A stretch of 64,000 bases of DNA from Actinomycetes bacterium (GCA_021787035.1 JAJYMM010000138.1:30590-94589); one strand, 5' to 3'; shown: positions 9,934 through 20,046, counted from the first letter of the stretch. Numbers and translations: made by a program. Notes: generated by a model not told the origin, from the letters alone.

Positions 9934-11117
9934 TGCTCCTTGCCGCTGCGTCCGCAGCCTCTTACGGCGGGGACCCCGTGTTTGCCAAGGGCCTGACCCT
10001 TGTGGTCTGGGCGATCGTGCTCGTGAAGCTGGTCGCGGTCTTCGCGATCATCATGGTCGCCGTGCTCTTCATGGTCATGTACGAGCGCAAGGCCGTGGCC
10101 TACCTCGGCAACCGCTGGGGCCCCAACCGTGCCGGGCCGAAGGGCTGGCTCCAGTCGCTCGCCGACGGCGTGAAGCTGTTCTTCAAGGAGGCGCTCATGC
10201 CAGCGGGCGCCGACCGGTGGATCTACAAGGCGGCCCCAGTCATTTCCATGGTCCCGGTGATGGTGGCGTTCTCGATCGTGCCGCTCGGGACCACGGTCCA
10301 CGTCTTCGGTTACACCACCCGCCTACAGCTGGCGGACCCGCCCTGGGGCATATTGCTCATGCTCATGGCGTCGTCCATCTCGGTCTACGGGGTGATGCTG
10401 GCCGGGTGGGCCTCGGCCTCCAAGTACCCCCTGATCGGCGCGGTACGGGCGAGCGCCCAGATGATCTCCTACGAGGCCGCCTTGGGCCTGACCGTAGCCA
10501 CGGTCGTGTTGCTGACGGGGTCGCTCCACACGAGCGCCATAGTCGCTGCCCAGCACGGAGGTTTCCTCTACCACTGGAACGTCTTTCGCGCCTACGGCCT
10601 GCCCGCTGCGATCTTCTTCGTCGCGATAACGGCGGAGATGACCCGGCCGCCCTTCGACCTGGTCGAGGCGGAGGAGGAGCTCGCCGGCGGGTACAACATG
10701 GAGTACTCCTCGATCGGCTTCGCACTCTTTTACTTGGCGGAGTACGCCGCCCTCGTCACCAACTCGGCCTTTTTCGTGACCCTCTTCCTCGGCGGGCCCG
10801 ACGGGCCGTACTGGCACACCCTGGGCCCCCTCTGGTTCGTTATCAAAGTCCTCGTCGTCCTCTACGTCTACGTGTGGATCCGCGCCACCCTCCCGAGGTT
10901 GCGTTACGACCAGCTGATGGACCTCGGCTGGAAGCGGCTCATACCGGCTTCGCTCGCGATGCTCTTGATCGTTGCTGGTGGGCGCATCAGCTGGCGCTGG
11001 GGCCTGGCTGCCCTCTCTGGGAGCCTCTTCGCCTTCATACTGCTCAGCCGGGCGATCGAAGTGGGACGTAGCCAGTACGAAGACGAGCGCGCAACTTCGG
11101 AGCTGGAGTCGTCGTGA
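9930..11117 (+). CDS. nuoH: NADH-quinone oxidoreductase subunit H
   Basis: NuoH is the membrane subunit that forms the quinone tunnel with NuoB and NuoD. About eight hydrophobic helices are visible, with the conserved YERKAVAYLGNRWGPNRAGP loop near residue 55, the EMTRPPFDLVEAEEEL loop near residue 240, and LRYDQLMDLGWK near the C-terminus. Translation may start at GTG 9930 (overlapping the nuoG stop) or at the adjacent ATG 9933; the two differ by one residue. Confidence 0.95.
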   Translation: MMLLAAASAASYGGDPVFAKGLTLVVWAIVLVKLVAVFAIIMVAVLFMVMYERKAVAYLGNRWGPNRAGPKGWLQSLADGVKLFFKEALMPAGADRWIYKAAPVISMVPVMVAFSIVPLGTTVHVFGYTTRLQLADPPWGILLMLMASSISVYGVMLAGWASASKYPLIGAVRASAQMISYEAALGLTVATVVLLTGSLHTSAIVAAQHGGFLYHWNVFRAYGLPAAIFFVAITAEMTRPPFDLVEAEEELAGGYNMEYSSIGFALFYLAEYAALVTNSAFFVTLFLGGPDGPYWHTLGPLWFVIKVLVVLYVYVWIRATLPRLRYDQLMDLGWKRLIPASLAMLLIVAGGRISWRWGLAALSGSLFAFILLSRAIEVGRSQYEDERATSELESS

Positions 11118-11890
11118 GCTCGGTCTTCGACAGTAAGTTCGTCTCGTTTTTCAAGGGCTTCCTGGTCACCGGCAAGCAGCCGGCGAAGCCGAAGGTCACG
11201 TACCAGTACCCCGAAGAAAAGCGTCCCAAGCCGGAGCGGTTCCACGGCCGCCATGTCCTCGGCCGCTACGAGGACGGCATGGAGAAGTGCATCGGCTGCG
11301 AGCTCTGCGCTGGCGTATGCCCCGCCAAGTGTATCTACGTGCGGGGCGCCGACAACCCGCCCGATGCCCCCGTGTCGCCTGGCGAGCGCTACGGCTTTGT
11401 CTACGAGATCAACTTCCTCCGTTGCATCCACTGCGACATGTGCGTGGAAGCTTGCCCAACTCAGGCCATCACGGAGTCGAAGCTTTTCGAGTGGTCTTTC
11501 ACCAACCGGGACGACGCCATTTACACCAAGGCGGAGCTCGTCGTAGACGACTCCGGCAAGCCCAAGCAAATGCCATGGGAGGACTGGAAGCCCGGCGACG
11601 ATGCCAACACCTCGGCATGGATGCGCGCTACCTCCCCGTCTGGGCGGGGCGACTTGGAGGGCGAGGTGCTCTGGTCGGGTGAGCTCGGCTACGGCGTACG
11701 GCCTCCCCAAGCGGGGCAGTCAGACCCCGAGTCGCCCGACGTCCCCGCTCCCTTCGATGTCTCGATCCGTGAGTCGGAGGCCGGCGAGGTCCGCGGCGTC
11801 GGCGTGAGCGCGGTGCGTCCCGTCCGCAGGCCGGGGGGCCAGTCGGGGCCGGGCCAGTCGAGGCCGGGCCAGTCGAGGCCGGGCCAATGA
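11114..11890 (+). CDS. nuoI: NADH-quinone oxidoreductase subunit I
   Basis: NuoI passes electrons through two [4Fe-4S] clusters (N6a, N6b). Both ferredoxin motifs are seen: CIGCELCAGVCPAKC and CIHCDMCVEACPTQA, separated by about 38 residues. The conserved fold ends near residue 165. The remaining 90 residues are an unusual low-complexity tail whose end, [17 protein letters not shown], is encoded by 15-bp repeats. The GTG start overlaps the nuoH stop, and its own stop overlaps the ATG of nuoJ (ATGA). Confidence 0.94.
   Translation: MSSVFDSKFVSFFKGFLVTGKQPAKPKVTYQYPEEKRPKPERFHGRHVLGRYEDGMEKCIGCELCAGVCPAKCIYVRGADNPPDAPVSPGERYGFVYEINFLRCIHCDMCVEACPTQAITESKLFEWSFTNRDDAIYTKAELVVDDSGKPKQMPWEDWKPGDDANTSAWMRATSPSGRGDLEGEVLWSGELGYGVRPPQAGQSDPESPDVPAPFDVSIRESEAGEVRGVGVSAVRPVRRPGGQSGPGQSRPGQSRPGQ
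11836..11886 (+). repeat. 15-bp tandem repeat at the 3' end of nuoI
   Basis: Three full units (starting 11836, 11851, 11866) and a six-base partial copy encode a GQS(G/R)P pentapeptide repeat in frame and end at the start codon of nuoJ. Confidence 0.9.
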
Positions 11891-12633
11891 ACCCTCCGGT
11901 GGACCTTTTGGCCACTACCGGGCTTGCCATAGGGTCTGCGTGGGCGCTCTACGGCGTTGGCACGGCGCTCGTCCTGGCCGGCGCGCTTGGTGTCGTCGGC
12001 CTGCGAAACCCGGTCCACTGCGCTCTTTCGCTCGTCACGACGATTTTCGGCATTGCCTTGCTTTTTGTGGACCAGCACGCCTACTTCCTGGCAGCGGTCC
12101 AGATAATCGTCTACGCCGGCGCCATAGTGATCCTTTTCTTGTTCGTGATCATGCTCCTCGGGGTTGACCGCAAAGAGCCGCGCGCCCCCGAGAACGTCCG
12201 CTTCCTGGTGCCGGCTGCCCTGGTGGTCGGGGCTGTCGTCGTGTCCGAGCTCCTCGTGCTGGCTAGGGTCCATTACTGGGCGGCCGGAGCGAAGTCGACC
12301 ACAGATACCCTGTCTGGCCCTGGGAGCGACATCCAGAAATTGGGCCAGACGATCTTCACCAGCTATCTTCTCCCCTTTGAAATGACCGCAGCTCTCCTCG
12401 TGATAGCCGTGGTCGCGGCGGTTGCTCTGGTGCGGCGCCGTGGCCAGCCGCCGTCTACGCCGCCCCGCAAGGCAGCGGGCGCGCTGCGCCAGCCGGCGCG
12501 CGCACCCGAAGGCCCGGCCGCAGCCTCCACGAGGACGCCCGCCGCGGCTGGGGCTCGCAGGACCGCGGCCACTTCGGTACCTACCGCCGTTGCCGAGACC
12601 AAAGAACCTCGCGACGGGAGGGCAGCGTCATGA
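11887..12633 (+). CDS. nuoJ: NADH-quinone oxidoreductase subunit J
   Basis: Membrane subunit of complex I with five predicted helices in residues 10-180. The family helix [21 protein letters not shown], containing the pi-bulge region next to the E-channel, is present near residue 75. Beyond residue 185 is an Ala/Pro/Arg-rich cytoplasmic tail of about 60 residues not usual for the family. Start and stop overlap nuoI and nuoK by four bases each. Confidence 0.92.
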   Translation: MNPPVDLLATTGLAIGSAWALYGVGTALVLAGALGVVGLRNPVHCALSLVTTIFGIALLFVDQHAYFLAAVQIIVYAGAIVILFLFVIMLLGVDRKEPRAPENVRFLVPAALVVGAVVVSELLVLARVHYWAAGAKSTTDTLSGPGSDIQKLGQTIFTSYLLPFEMTAALLVIAVVAAVALVRRRGQPPSTPPRKAAGALRQPARAPEGPAAASTRTPAAAGARRTAATSVPTAVAETKEPRDGRAAS

Positions 12634-12935
12634 GCGTGCCTGGGGCCTGGTACCTCTGCCTCGCGGCGTTCCTGTTTGGCATCGGCGCCACGGGCCTGCT
12701 CGTGAGGCGCAACATCTTGGTCATGTACATGTGCATCGAGCTAATGCTCAATGCCGTCAACCTGACCTTCGTGACCTTTTCCCGGATGCTCAACGACCTC
12801 GGCGGGCAAGACGCAGTGTTCTTCGTCCTCGTGGTCGCCGCTACCGAGGTTGTGGTGGGCCTCGGGATCATCGTTGCCATCTACCGGAGACGTGCCGGCG
12901 CAACGGCCGACGACGTCAATTCCCTGAAGGGCTGA
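12630..12935 (+). CDS. nuoK: NADH-quinone oxidoreductase subunit K
   Basis: A 101-residue protein with three transmembrane helices, the standard NuoK size. It carries the two membrane glutamates of the family, in the helix [18 protein letters not shown] and in [20 protein letters not shown], which belong to the E-channel for proton transfer. The ATG overlaps the nuoJ stop. Confidence 0.95.
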   Translation: MSVPGAWYLCLAAFLFGIGATGLLVRRNILVMYMCIELMLNAVNLTFVTFSRMLNDLGGQDAVFFVLVVAATEVVVGLGIIVAIYRRRAGATADDVNSLKG

Positions 12936-12942
12936 AGCGCGC

Positions 12943-14955
12943 ATGGTGAACGCCGCATATGTGGTCGTCGCGCTGCCGTTGCTCGGCTTCGCTACGAACC
13001 TCGTCTTCGGTCGGCGCCTGAAGGAGCCTCTCGCGGGCTGGGTCGGGACCATGGCCGCGGTCGGCTCGTTCGTCGCGGCGCTCATTACCTGGGTCACCAT
13101 GCTCGGCAAGCCGGCGGACCAAAGAGTCGCAAACCTGAACATCTTCACCTGGGTGCCGGTGGCGGGCCTGCATGTAAATGCCGGCCTCTGGGTCGACCCG
13201 CTGTCGCTCACGATGATCCTCTTCGTAACCGGCGTCTCCTCGGCCATCCACCTCTACTCGATCGGCTACATGCACCGGGACCCAGGCTTCGACCGGTTTT
13301 TCGTTTACCTCAACTTGTTCTTGTTCTCGATGCTCGTGCTCGTGCTGGCCGACAATTTCCTCTTCTCCTTCCTCGGCTGGGAAGGCGTCGGGTTCTGCTC
13401 CTACGGCCTGATCGGTTTCTGGTTCCAAAGAGAGACCGCGGCAGTTGCCGCCAAGAAGGCATTCGTCACCAACCGAGTCGGAGACGTCGGGTTTTTGATC
13501 GCGATGTTCTTGATCTTCGACCACTTCGGCTCGCTCAACTACAGGAACGTCCTCGGGACGCTCGTTGGCGGGCACCCCGTCGGGCTCATGGCAGGTGCCC
13601 CGGGTGCCATCCCCGGCTCAACAGCCACCGCTATCACGATGCTCCTCTTCTTGGGGGCCGTCGGTAAGTCGGCTCAGATCCCTCTCTACATCTGGCTCGT
13701 GGACGCCATGGAAGGCCCGACGCCGATCTCCGCGCTCATCCACGCCGCCACGATGGTGACCGCCGGGGTCTACCTGATGTCGCGCGTGGCGCCTCTCCTT
13801 CACTACGCCCACGCCACGTCGTGGGTCATCGCGTCGGTCGGGACCGGGTCGGCGTTCCTTGCAGCCACGATCGCCGCGACCCAAGACGACATCAAGAAGT
13901 GCCTCGCGTACTCTACGGTTTCTCAGCTCGGGTACATGTTCATGGCCGTCGGCGCCGGCGACTACGCCGACGGCCTCTTCCACATGATGACCCACGCCTT
14001 TTTCAAGGCGCTTCTCTTCCTCGCGGCTGGGGCCGTGATCCATGCGATGGCCGATAACCAGGACATGAAGAAGATGGGTGGCTTAGCCCGGTTCATGCCG
14101 CTCACCACGATCTGCTTCGTCGCGGGGTGGCTAGCGATCTCCGGGATCGTGCCCTTTGCCGGGTTCTGGTCGAAAGACGCCGTCTTGGACAGCGTGTGGC
14201 AGATGAACAAGGTGCTCTGGGCGATTGGCGCCTTTACCGCCGGCCTCACCGCCTATTACATGAGCCGCCAGGTCGCGCTGGTCTTCATGGGCAAGGCCCG
14301 CTGGTCGGAAGCTCGGCCTGAGCCTGTAGGCGCGGCAGTTTCGGGCCACGGAGCCAGCGTGCACAGTGGCGGGGACCATGAAGTGAGCGAACCTGGGCTC
14401 CCGGCACCGTCCCATGCCGGGACGCCGCACGACGCACCCTGGACGATGTCCCTCCCGCTCGTCTTGCTCGCCATTGCCTCGCTCCTAGGCGGCGGCATCA
14501 ACTTCAGCGCCTTCGGGCATTTCGACTACCTAAGCCGCTTCTTGTCACCGATCTTCCCCTACGCCACGGCTATAACCCTGTCGTCGGGCACGAAGTGGGC
14601 GCTCTCGCTCGTTACCCTGGCCCTCTGCTTGGGAGGGCTCGGCCTGGGCCTGCGGACGTGGCGCAGCGCGGAGCACCCGGCCCTCGAGCCAGTGTTCCTG
14701 CGCCGGGCGTGGTTCTGGGACGCGGTCGTTTCAGCTACCGTCTCGGGGCCGCTCAGGGCAGGGGCGGACGCGCTTGCATTCGTCGTGGACGGCCGGCTCG
14801 TAGACGGGTTCGTCAATGGGGTGGCTGGCACTCTCGCCCTGTCGGGGCGTGTGGTCCGGAAGCTGCAGACCGGGTACCTGCGCACCTACGCCATCGGCAT
14901 CGGAGCGGGGCTCATCGCGTTCCTTGCCTACATCACCTTCCGGGTAGGGAGCTAG
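12943..14955 (+). CDS. nuoL: NADH-quinone oxidoreductase subunit L
   Basis: The largest antiporter-like proton-pumping subunit (670 residues, about 16 helices). Landmarks include GWEGVGFCSYGLIGFW, the lysine-bearing KSAQIPLYIWLVDAMEGPTP segment, HAATMVTAGVYL and the DDIKKCLAYSTVSQLGYMF helix. A polar, His/Ser/Gly-rich loop of about 45 residues (near 455-500) interrupts the C-terminal half. The end contains the lateral helix region and a last membrane anchor. It starts with ATG 7 bp after nuoK. Confidence 0.95.
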   Translation: MVNAAYVVVALPLLGFATNLVFGRRLKEPLAGWVGTMAAVGSFVAALITWVTMLGKPADQRVANLNIFTWVPVAGLHVNAGLWVDPLSLTMILFVTGVSSAIHLYSIGYMHRDPGFDRFFVYLNLFLFSMLVLVLADNFLFSFLGWEGVGFCSYGLIGFWFQRETAAVAAKKAFVTNRVGDVGFLIAMFLIFDHFGSLNYRNVLGTLVGGHPVGLMAGAPGAIPGSTATAITMLLFLGAVGKSAQIPLYIWLVDAMEGPTPISALIHAATMVTAGVYLMSRVAPLLHYAHATSWVIASVGTGSAFLAATIAATQDDIKKCLAYSTVSQLGYMFMAVGAGDYADGLFHMMTHAFFKALLFLAAGAVIHAMADNQDMKKMGGLARFMPLTTICFVAGWLAISGIVPFAGFWSKDAVLDSVWQMNKVLWAIGAFTAGLTAYYMSRQVALVFMGKARWSEARPEPVGAAVSGHGASVHSGGDHEVSEPGLPAPSHAGTPHDAPWTMSLPLVLLAIASLLGGGINFSAFGHFDYLSRFLSPIFPYATAITLSSGTKWALSLVTLALCLGGLGLGLRTWRSAEHPALEPVFLRRAWFWDAVVSATVSGPLRAGADALAFVVDGRLVDGFVNGVAGTLALSGRVVRKLQTGYLRTYAIGIGAGLIAFLAYITFRVGS

Positions 14956-14958
14956 GCA

Positions 14959-16605
14959 TTGGGCTGGGCAATCGACGTCATCATCCTTCTCCCACTGGGG
15001 GCTGCCCTGGCCCTGGTGACGCTCCCTCGCGCGGGCTCGGCGAGCCTTTCGCGCCCGCTAGCTCTTGGCGTGGCCGCTATTGAGTTTGCATTTGCGATCT
15101 GGGTGGCCGTCGCGTTCAAGACGGGTAACGCACATGCCGGCTTCCAGTTCACCACCAGGCAATCGTGGTTCGGGCCCCTCGGCATCTCCTGGTACGTAGG
15201 GGTCGACGGGATATCGCTCTTCCTCGTCGCTGTGACGGCCCTCCTTTTCCCTATCGCGATGGCAAGCCCACCGGTGCGCAACTCTCCCCGTGCGTTCTAC
15301 GGCTGGATGCTGCTGCTCGAGTCGGCGTGCATGGCGACGTTCCTCTCGCTAGACGCCTTCTTGTTCTTCATCGCCTTCGAGGTGACCCTCGTACCCGGCT
15401 ACTTCTTGATCGTGGGTGGCGAGGGGCCGCGGCGCGCCTACGCTGCGACGAAGTTTTTCCTTTTCACCTTCGCCGGTTCCGCCTTCCTCTTCGTAGGCAT
15501 CATCTTCACCTACCTGCTCGTGCAGGGCCACGAACCTCACGGGACCGTCGACAGTTTCAACATCGTGGCCCTGGCTAGGGGCACCGTCAACCTCCCCGTC
15601 ACCGACCAGGACCTGCTGCTCGTCGCGTTTGGTATCGCGTTCGCCGTGAAGATGCCGCTCGTCCCGTTCCACACGTGGATGCCGGACGCGTACAGCGAAG
15701 CGCCGACCGGCGTCTCCATGGTGCTCGCCGGCGTGCTTTTCAAGCTCGGTGCTTATGGCATCTTGCGCTGGGGGATCTTCTTGTTCCCTCTGGCGGCTGT
15801 CCAGCTCGCACCCCTAGCCCTTACGCTGGGCGTGATCGGTGTGATCTGGGGCTCGGTAGTGGCCGCCATGCAGAAGGACTTGAAGCGCCTGGTCGCTTAC
15901 GGTTCCCTGGCAGGTGTTGGTTTCATTGTGGTAGGGCTGTTCGGTTTCACCTCGCAGGGTATAACGGGCGGGATCTTGGAGATGGTCAACCACACGCTGG
16001 TTACCGGGGCCCTCTTCCTCCTCGTGGGCATGGTCTGGGAACGCCGGCGCACGTATGCGTTCTCCCAGCTGGGCGGCCTTCAGAGGGCCACCCCTATCCT
16101 CGGTTGGGTCTTCATGGTTGTCATATTGGCTGACCTCGGCCTCCCCGGCCTCAATGGGTTCATCGGGGAGTTCCTCGTGCTGATCGGGACTTTTATAACC
16201 CACCGGTGGTGGGCCGTGGTCGCAACGAGCGGGGCCGTCCTCGGGGCCGTATACCTCTTGTGGGCCTACCAAAGAGTTTTCCATGGGCCAGCCCAGGCGG
16301 TGAACGCCACACTAAAGGACATGACCTGGGCCGAGCGGGTGGCGGTAGCCCCCCTCCTCGCGGCCATTATCTTCATAGGCGTGTACCCTCAGCCGGTCCT
16401 TTCCCGCATGGAGCCGGCCGTTGACCATCTGGTAGCCCACATCGAAGCAGCGGACCCGGGCTTCAAGATCCCCGCAAAGGCGAGGGGCCACGGGACCTTC
16501 GTAGTGCCCAAGGACCAGGTTGTCGCCGTGCTCGGCGCCTCTGGACCGGCGCCGGGCGGGGCTGGCTCCCTAAAGACCGCCTCAGCCAAGCGAGGGGCCA
16601 AGTGA
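14959..16605 (+). CDS. nuoM: NADH-quinone oxidoreductase subunit M
   Basis: A second antiporter-like proton-pumping subunit of 548 residues. It has YVGVDGISLFLV near residue 75, FFIAFEVTLVPGYFLI carrying the conserved membrane glutamate, KMPLVPFHTWMPDAYSEAPT and MQKDLKRLVAYGSLAGVGF. It starts with TTG 3 bp after the nuoL stop; homology begins immediately and no better start lies nearby. The stop overlaps nuoN. Confidence 0.95.
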   Translation: MGWAIDVIILLPLGAALALVTLPRAGSASLSRPLALGVAAIEFAFAIWVAVAFKTGNAHAGFQFTTRQSWFGPLGISWYVGVDGISLFLVAVTALLFPIAMASPPVRNSPRAFYGWMLLLESACMATFLSLDAFLFFIAFEVTLVPGYFLIVGGEGPRRAYAATKFFLFTFAGSAFLFVGIIFTYLLVQGHEPHGTVDSFNIVALARGTVNLPVTDQDLLLVAFGIAFAVKMPLVPFHTWMPDAYSEAPTGVSMVLAGVLFKLGAYGILRWGIFLFPLAAVQLAPLALTLGVIGVIWGSVVAAMQKDLKRLVAYGSLAGVGFIVVGLFGFTSQGITGGILEMVNHTLVTGALFLLVGMVWERRRTYAFSQLGGLQRATPILGWVFMVVILADLGLPGLNGFIGEFLVLIGTFITHRWWAVVATSGAVLGAVYLLWAYQRVFHGPAQAVNATLKDMTWAERVAVAPLLAAIIFIGVYPQPVLSRMEPAVDHLVAHIEAADPGFKIPAKARGHGTFVVPKDQVVAVLGASGPAPGGAGSLKTASAKRGAK

Positions 16606-18377
16606 ACGGACCGACTAGCGCCGCTCCCCACCTCGTCGCCGCCGGTTGCACCATAAACGAGGTCACCGGCAGGATAACCGGGCTCTGTACGTCCAAGGGC
16701 TCGGTCCATATAGCCATCAACTACCCCGCCTTGGTGCCATTGCTAGTCCTGGGTGGGGGCGCTCTCGTGGTGCTCTTTTTCTCCGCGGTCCTGCCCAAGC
16801 GGCCGTACCGGGGGCTCTGGGCCGGCCTTACGGCGCTCGCCGGGACGGGCACCGTGGCCGACGGGCTCCTCCAGTGGCAGCAGCTGAACGGCTCCTCTGT
16901 CACGCCGGTCACGATCGGCGACCAGCTTTTCTATGACCACATGGGGGCGTTCTTCGTTGTCCTGTTCGGTGCAGCCACCGTCCTCGGTGCGGCTATATCC
17001 GACGGCTACCTAGAGCGCGAGGGCCTCGACGGGCCGGAGCCCTACGTGCTCATGCTCGCCTGTTCGCTCGGGGCGGTCCTAATGGCCGATGCAGCGGGAT
17101 TTGTCACGCTTTTCCTCGGGCTCGAGATCCTCTCGATATCGCTCTATGCCATGTCCGCTTACCACCGCTGGCGTGCCGCGTCGGGGGAAGCAGGGCTCAA
17201 GTACCTGATACTCGGCTCGCTCGCTTCGGCCATATTCATCTATGGCGCCGCTCTCATATACGGCGCCACCGGCTCGCTCCAGTACCTCGGTGTGGTGAGC
17301 TTCCTCGCTGACAACGCCCTCTTCCAAAACGGCATACTGCTCGGGGGCATGGTCCTCGTGATCGTCGGGTTGGGGTTCAAGGTGGCGGCCGTGCCCTTCC
17401 ACTTCTGGTCGCCCGACGTCTACCAGGGGGCGCCGACGCCCTTCGTTGGTTACATGGCGGCCGTAGCCAAGGCCGCCGGCTTTGCAGCGCTCCTGCGGGT
17501 CCTCATGCTCGCGCTCCCCACGTTGACTTCGACCTGGCGCCCCATCATCTGGGTCCTCGCTACTTTGTCGATCGTCTTTGGTTCGGTGCTCGCGCTAGTC
17601 CAGGTGGACCTGAAGCGCATGCTCGCCTATTCGTCGATCAGCCAGGCCGGTTATGTGCTGATCGGCCTCCAGGCCGGCACCGCCCAGGGCGTCCAGGCGG
17701 TTGCCTTCTACGTGTTCACCTACACCTTCATGGTGATAGGCACCTTCGCCATCCTGGGCGTGCTCCAGGGGAGGGGCGAGGCGAGGAACGACCTTTCAGC
17801 GGTCCGCGGCCTCGCCACCCGGAGCCCCTGGCTCGCAGGCGCGATGCTCGTGCTCCTGCTCGGCCAAGCGGGTGTGCCGCTCACGAGCGGGTTTCTCGGC
17901 AAGTGGGTCGTGATCCAGGCGGTCCTAGGACAGGGCCAGTACGAGCTCGGCCTGATCGGGATGCTCGGGGCCGCGGTTGCAGCGTTCTTCTACCTCCGGG
18001 TGGCGCTCGTCATGTTCCTAGCGCCAGATGGGGCTGGCGCGGCTCCCAGCGCCGCACTCACCTTGAGCAGCGCAGGCGGCCCGGGGGCAGCGACAGTGGG
18101 CGGAGAAAGTACTGGCGGCGAAGGGGACGGCGGCCCTGGTTGGGCTGCGGGTAGGCCCGGTGGCTACCTGGGCTCGGATCTACACGCGATCGTGACCGCC
18201 GGCCTCAACGCACGTGACAAGGCGCTCGCTCTTCGGCCGCCTCCCCATTCCCGTGTCCGGGTCCCGGCCGCAACCGCTGCCGTGATCGTGCTCTGCGTCG
18301 TGTTCACGGTCTTTGCCGGAGTGTCGACCCCCGTCCTCTCCTGGGCCCACGCGATAACGCTGCCCTGGTCGGTCTGA
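16602..18377 (+). CDS. nuoN: NADH-quinone oxidoreductase subunit N
   Basis: The third antiporter-like subunit and last gene of the operon (591 residues). Family segments are FKVAAVPFHFWSPDVYQGAPTP, VDLKRMLAYSSISQAGYVLIG and LGLEILSISLYAMSAYH. It is longer than usual: about 30 extra N-terminal residues precede the first helix, and a Gly/Ala-rich loop near residues 475-545 splits the last two helices. The GTG start overlaps nuoM by four bases. No convincing terminator is seen in the 110 bp after its stop. Confidence 0.94.
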   Translation: MNGPTSAAPHLVAAGCTINEVTGRITGLCTSKGSVHIAINYPALVPLLVLGGGALVVLFFSAVLPKRPYRGLWAGLTALAGTGTVADGLLQWQQLNGSSVTPVTIGDQLFYDHMGAFFVVLFGAATVLGAAISDGYLEREGLDGPEPYVLMLACSLGAVLMADAAGFVTLFLGLEILSISLYAMSAYHRWRAASGEAGLKYLILGSLASAIFIYGAALIYGATGSLQYLGVVSFLADNALFQNGILLGGMVLVIVGLGFKVAAVPFHFWSPDVYQGAPTPFVGYMAAVAKAAGFAALLRVLMLALPTLTSTWRPIIWVLATLSIVFGSVLALVQVDLKRMLAYSSISQAGYVLIGLQAGTAQGVQAVAFYVFTYTFMVIGTFAILGVLQGRGEARNDLSAVRGLATRSPWLAGAMLVLLLGQAGVPLTSGFLGKWVVIQAVLGQGQYELGLIGMLGAAVAAFFYLRVALVMFLAPDGAGAAPSAALTLSSAGGPGAATVGGESTGGEGDGGPGWAAGRPGGYLGSDLHAIVTAGLNARDKALALRPPPHSRVRVPAATAAVIVLCVVFTVFAGVSTPVLSWAHAITLPWSV

Positions 18378-18488
18378 GCCCAGCTTGGGCCAGCCCGCGG
18401 GCGGGGTTGCCCTGCCTCACGGCCAGGTCCGTGGAGCTAGCGTGGGCAAGCCAACCAAGCCTGTGGTCACGGTCCTTATTGTGGCCAT

Positions 18489-18998
18489 GTGGACGTAGCC
18501 GACTTGGCCGCTTTGGAGACCGGGGAGTCCTTGTGGACTTGGCACCGCGGGCCGCGAGACGGGACAGCGGTGCTGTTCGACCTTGACGGCGTTCTCTCCG
18601 ATGCTGCCTCGCGCCAGCACTATCTGAACGGACCTCGTCCCGACTGGGAGGCGTTCTTCGCCGCCTCGGGTGATGACCCGCTGATCGACGAGGTGGCGAC
18701 GGTCCTCCACTTGCTCGCTCCAGAGCTGATCGTCGTGCTCCTGACGGCGCGCCCGGCCCGCGTCCGCACGGCGACGCTCGGCTGGCTCGACCGTCACCAG
18801 CTGCGCTGGGACCTTCTCGTGATGCGCAAGGACGGAGACCGCAGGCCCGCCCGGCACTTCAAGCAAGAGGCGGTGCGGGGCGTTCGTGAGCAAGGGATCG
18901 ACGTGGCCCTGTGTTTCGAGGACGACCTCCGAAATGTGGAGATGTTCCGCGCCGAGGGGATCCCGGCTCTTTACGTGCACTCGGGCTACTACGACTGA
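18489..18998 (+). CDS. HAD-superfamily hydrolase
   Basis: A 169-residue protein with motif I FDLDGVLSD (residues 31-39), a serine/threonine motif II (LLTARPARV), and a C-terminal FEDDLRNVEMF acidic motif resembling motif IV. The cap is minimal, so the substrate could be a phosphorylated macromolecule or small molecule; it cannot be named. The GTG start lies in GCCATGTGG, where an overlapping ATG is out of frame. It stands alone between the nuo operon and htpX. Confidence 0.7.
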   Translation: MDVADLAALETGESLWTWHRGPRDGTAVLFDLDGVLSDAASRQHYLNGPRPDWEAFFAASGDDPLIDEVATVLHLLAPELIVVLLTARPARVRTATLGWLDRHQLRWDLLVMRKDGDRRPARHFKQEAVRGVREQGIDVALCFEDDLRNVEMFRAEGIPALYVHSGYYD

Positions 18999-19170
18999 GG
19001 TCGCCTCCACACGCCTCCACATGGTCCTCTCGCCGGGCCCAGCGGTGCCGCACCGGCCTCGGCACCGACTACGGGGTGCCGAGACGCTACCGAGGTGACC
19101 GACGCCTCTGTGCCCTGCTTAGCGTCTTTTCAGCTGGGAGGGCTACTCTGCCTATTAGAGGATCACGAAC

Positions 19171-20046
19171 ATGAACCGCAACAACATAAAAACCGTCTTC
19201 CTGTTGGCCCTCCTCGGGGCCGTCTGTCTCGGCATCGGCGCCTTTTGGGGTGAGCAGGGCCTGATCATAGGGCTCGTCATCGGCCTCCTCTTTGTCGGCG
19301 CCTCTTACTGGTTTTCGGACAAGATCGCGATCACCGCCGCTCGTGCAGTTCCGGTCTCCGAGGCGCAGATGCCGCAGTACTACGAGATCGTGAAGGACCT
19401 GACCACCCGTGCCAAGATGCCAATGCCCCGGCTCTATGTGTCGCCAGCCGCCCAGCCCAACGCTTTTGCTACTGGTCGCAACCCCAAGCACGCTGCGGTC
19501 GCGGTCACGCAGGGGATCCTGCAGGTCTGTACCTGGTCCGAGCTGCGAGGCGTGCTTGCCCACGAGCTTTCCCATGTCCGCAACCGCGACATCCTGATCT
19601 CTTCGGTGGCGGCGTCAATTGCCATGGGGATCACGTTCCTCGCCCGGATGGCGGCGTGGAGCAGCCTGTTTTTTGGCGGGTTCGGAGGCGGCGGCGGCCG
19701 GCGCAACAACGACGAAAACATCCTGGGGCTCCTCGCGATGATTATCCTCGCGCCCCTGGCCGCGACGCTCCTGCAGCTTGCCTTGTCGAGGAGCCGTGAG
19801 TACGAGGCCGACCGGGACGGTGCGAGGCTGATCGGCGACGGCGAGCCGCTCGCCTCGGCCCTCACCAAGCTGGAGATGGCGGCCGGCCGGGTCCCGATGC
19901 AGGTCCCCCGGGAGATGGCCGCTCTCTATATCGTCAACCCGCTGAAGGGGCGCCGTGTCAGCTTCGCCAAGTGGTTCAGCGACCACCCGCCTACCCCGGA
20001 GCGCATTAAGAGGCTGCGCTCCAAGGAGTGGGCGCACCGCTTCTAG
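19171..20046 (+). CDS. htpX: protease HtpX homolog
   Basis: An M48-family membrane zinc metalloprotease, 291 residues, that degrades misfolded membrane proteins. Two N-terminal helices (about 10-50) are followed by the zinc-binding HELSHVRNRD motif near residue 131, two more hydrophobic segments, and the third zinc ligand in SREYEADRDGARL near residue 210. A Gly-rich stretch with GGFGGGGGRR lies between the second helix pair. Length and architecture match the family. Confidence 0.93.
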   Translation: MNRNNIKTVFLLALLGAVCLGIGAFWGEQGLIIGLVIGLLFVGASYWFSDKIAITAARAVPVSEAQMPQYYEIVKDLTTRAKMPMPRLYVSPAAQPNAFATGRNPKHAAVAVTQGILQVCTWSELRGVLAHELSHVRNRDILISSVAASIAMGITFLARMAAWSSLFFGGFGGGGGRRNNDENILGLLAMIILAPLAATLLQLALSRSREYEADRDGARLIGDGEPLASALTKLEMAAGRVPMQVPREMAALYIVNPLKGRRVSFAKWFSDHPPTPERIKRLRSKEWAHRF

